A stretch of 64,000 bases of DNA, from the NCBI GenBank assembly GCA_963771595.1, contig CAVYUC010000022.1:30011-94010 (forward strand), written 5' to 3'. Within the stretch, counting starts at the first letter, position 1. Every line of letters begins with the position of its first letter. The position numbers were made by a program, and so were the translations under genes. This document shows, piece by piece, positions 62,861-64,000 of the stretch. Source of the DNA: CAVYUC01 sp963771595 (GTDB lineage: Bacteria; Bacteroidota; Bacteroidia; Bacteroidales; Prolixibacteraceae). The notes beneath the pieces are model-generated. The model was not told where the DNA came from. It was given only the letters and a program-made list of their open reading frames with translations, and made no database searches.

Positions 62861-64000
62861 CTATGCGTACCAATCCCGCGAGCGCCCCTGCATACCATTT
62901 AAAACATCAATCGTAATGTTTACATCGTTCACAATCTGGAAATCAAACATACCCACACAAATGAAGTCGGCGCCATTTTGGAATGCCCAGTTAAAACCGT
63001 CCTGTGGTTCGATAGCACCGGCAGCGAGAACTTTAAAACCCATTACCGGCACAGTTGCGCGTTGCACAAATTCACTTGTTCTGTCGGGAAACAGGCAGAA
63101 AATATTATTATGAAATTTGTTATGGTCGAGGTAATTTTTGCCGTCTACTTCAAAGGGTACACGATTTTCGCGGGGATGGGCTGACCAGTATTTATCGTGG
63201 TGCATGGTTTTCATGTAATAATCCGGAATTATTCCCTGCTCTTCACATGCAATTAATGAATCCACCGTATGGGAAGCCAAACCCGCCGTATATCCCTGGC
63301 TGCGTATCCGATCCATCATTTTTTCGATGACATCAATTTTATTGTCGCGTACCAGCCAGTCGCACCAGTTTCCCTGGATTTGAACGATATCCACACCCAT
63401 GTCGATTGCTTTGTCGATATTTACAAAGTAATCCTTCTTTTCCATTTCGGGTGCTACCTGCGAAATGACCTTAATTTTACTGCCGGTCATTTTTTTGTAT
63501 TTCATCATGGTTTCGTTGGTTGGAAAACCGATATTGATACAATTAATACCGGCTTTTTCAGCCAGCATCAACGTCTCAAAAATCTTCTTTTCGGTATTGT
63601 AAGCCCGAAAAAGTGAAGGTACATAAATTAAATCGCGGGAATGTGCCCAGCCACCAATCAGGTTACCACCCAAAACCAGACGGCTGATTTCGTGATCTCC
63701 AATTTTACCTTTTGGCAATTCGCCTTTCAATTCACTAATATCTGCAGCGCCCACCTGAATCGTTGCGCCAGACAATGTATCCGTTCCGTATTTCTGATTT
63801 TCATGAAACGCCCCCCAACCTAAAACACCAACAGCAGGCAAAGTTGCCAGATTTTTTATCGCTTCCCTGCGCGAATGCGAAGGCTGATATTCGGGTACCA
63901 GTTCTGTTTCGCCCTCTTTTTCTTCTGATGAAGTTTTCAAAAAAGCATACAACCCGTATCCGCGGTATCTTAAAAGTGCAATTATTAATAAAGCCAGAGC
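62861..64000 (-). CDS. Aldo/keto reductase-like membrane protein, 5' partial
   Basis: The frame stays open to the right edge, so the start lies outside. From the edge: a membrane helix (ALALLIIALLRYRGYGLYAFL), a basic SRREAIKNLATLPAVGVLG that resembles an internal twin-arginine-type segment, then an aldo/keto reductase-like barrel (about 100-360 of the visible part): ISRLVLGGNLIGGW and AINCINIG. The catalytic Asp and Tyr of classical AKRs (GxNFFDTAxxYG) read NIGFPTNE, and the Lys position reads VISQV, so the usual chemistry may be absent. Confidence 0.8.
   Translation of the reverse strand, partial: ALALLIIALLRYRGYGLYAFLKTSSEEKEGETELVPEYQPSHSRREAIKNLATLPAVGVLGWGAFHENQKYGTDTLSGATIQVGAADISELKGELPKGKIGDHEISRLVLGGNLIGGWAHSRDLIYVPSLFRAYNTEKKIFETLMLAEKAGINCINIGFPTNETMMKYKKMTGSKIKVISQVAPEMEKKDYFVNIDKAIDMGVDIVQIQGNWCDWLVRDNKIDVIEKMMDRIRSQGYTAGLASHTVDSLIACEEQGIIPDYYMKTMHHDKYWSAHPRENRVPFEVDGKNYLDHNKFHNNIFCLFPDRTSEFVQRATVPVMGFKVLAAGAIEPQDGFNWAFQNGADFICVGMFDFQIVNDVNITIDVLNGMQGRSRDWYA

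Overview
The window looks like chromosomal DNA of a Bacteroidota bacterium, most likely a marine or sediment Marinilabiliales/Prolixibacteraceae-type lineage. The evidence is a SusC/SusD polysaccharide-utilisation locus, a type IX secretion C-terminal sorting domain, a PorT-family barrel, many SPII lipoproteins, and several promoters with the Bacteroidota -7 element TAnnTTTG. The species assignment is inference.

Layout. 1-7405: housekeeping and small metabolic genes: a partial sirtuin, PorT-like barrel, CPBP protease, a frameshifted epimerase, an SDR, a double-rhodanese lipoprotein, a truncated haemoglobin and ComF. 7592-10856: a tetrahaem NapC/NrfH-type cytochrome fused to a SUMF1-like domain, followed by a twin-arginine Gfo/Idh/MocA lipoprotein. 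11026-14587: asnS, rpoN and a degenerate PAP2 membrane protein. 14596-27585: a phosphate supercluster with two PhoB/PhoR-type pairs, a Pit transporter fused to a PhoU-like domain, a porin, and pstS-pstC-pstA-pstB-phoU-phoB-phoR. Its gaps hold palindromic GC-rich repeats and candidate regulatory repeats.

27746-34800: an arsenic region starting after a broken HAD gene. It has arsR with arsE-arsF-arsG (nitroaromatic and trivalent organoarsenical handling), three less expected genes (ProC-like, TauE-like, FmdE-like), then a second arsR with arsC, arsM and a frameshifted acr3. Each arsR has its own palindromic operators. 34844-36370: three small unknown proteins.

36391-54425, all minus strand: a nine-gene PUL (susC, susD, tandem-LamG lipoprotein, GH144, DUF1080, GH144 with T9SS tail, GH43-like, GH3, GH95). 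The two GH144-type enzymes plus GH3 suggest a beta-1,2-glucan-type substrate. 54922-57716: a metallophosphoesterase, an SDR and a lipocalin-like lipoprotein. 57815-64000, minus strand: a second carbohydrate operon (GH116, SGNH hydrolase, a probable relic, ChbG/YdjC deacetylase) that also carries a DUF433/DUF5615 toxin-antitoxin pair with a nonsense-mutated toxin, and a partial aldo/keto-reductase-like protein running off the right edge.

Several genes are broken (epimerase, HAD, acr3, DUF5615, possibly the end of one GH144). Those near A/T homopolymers could be assembly errors; the DUF5615 case is a clean TGG-to-TGA-type change and is more likely real.
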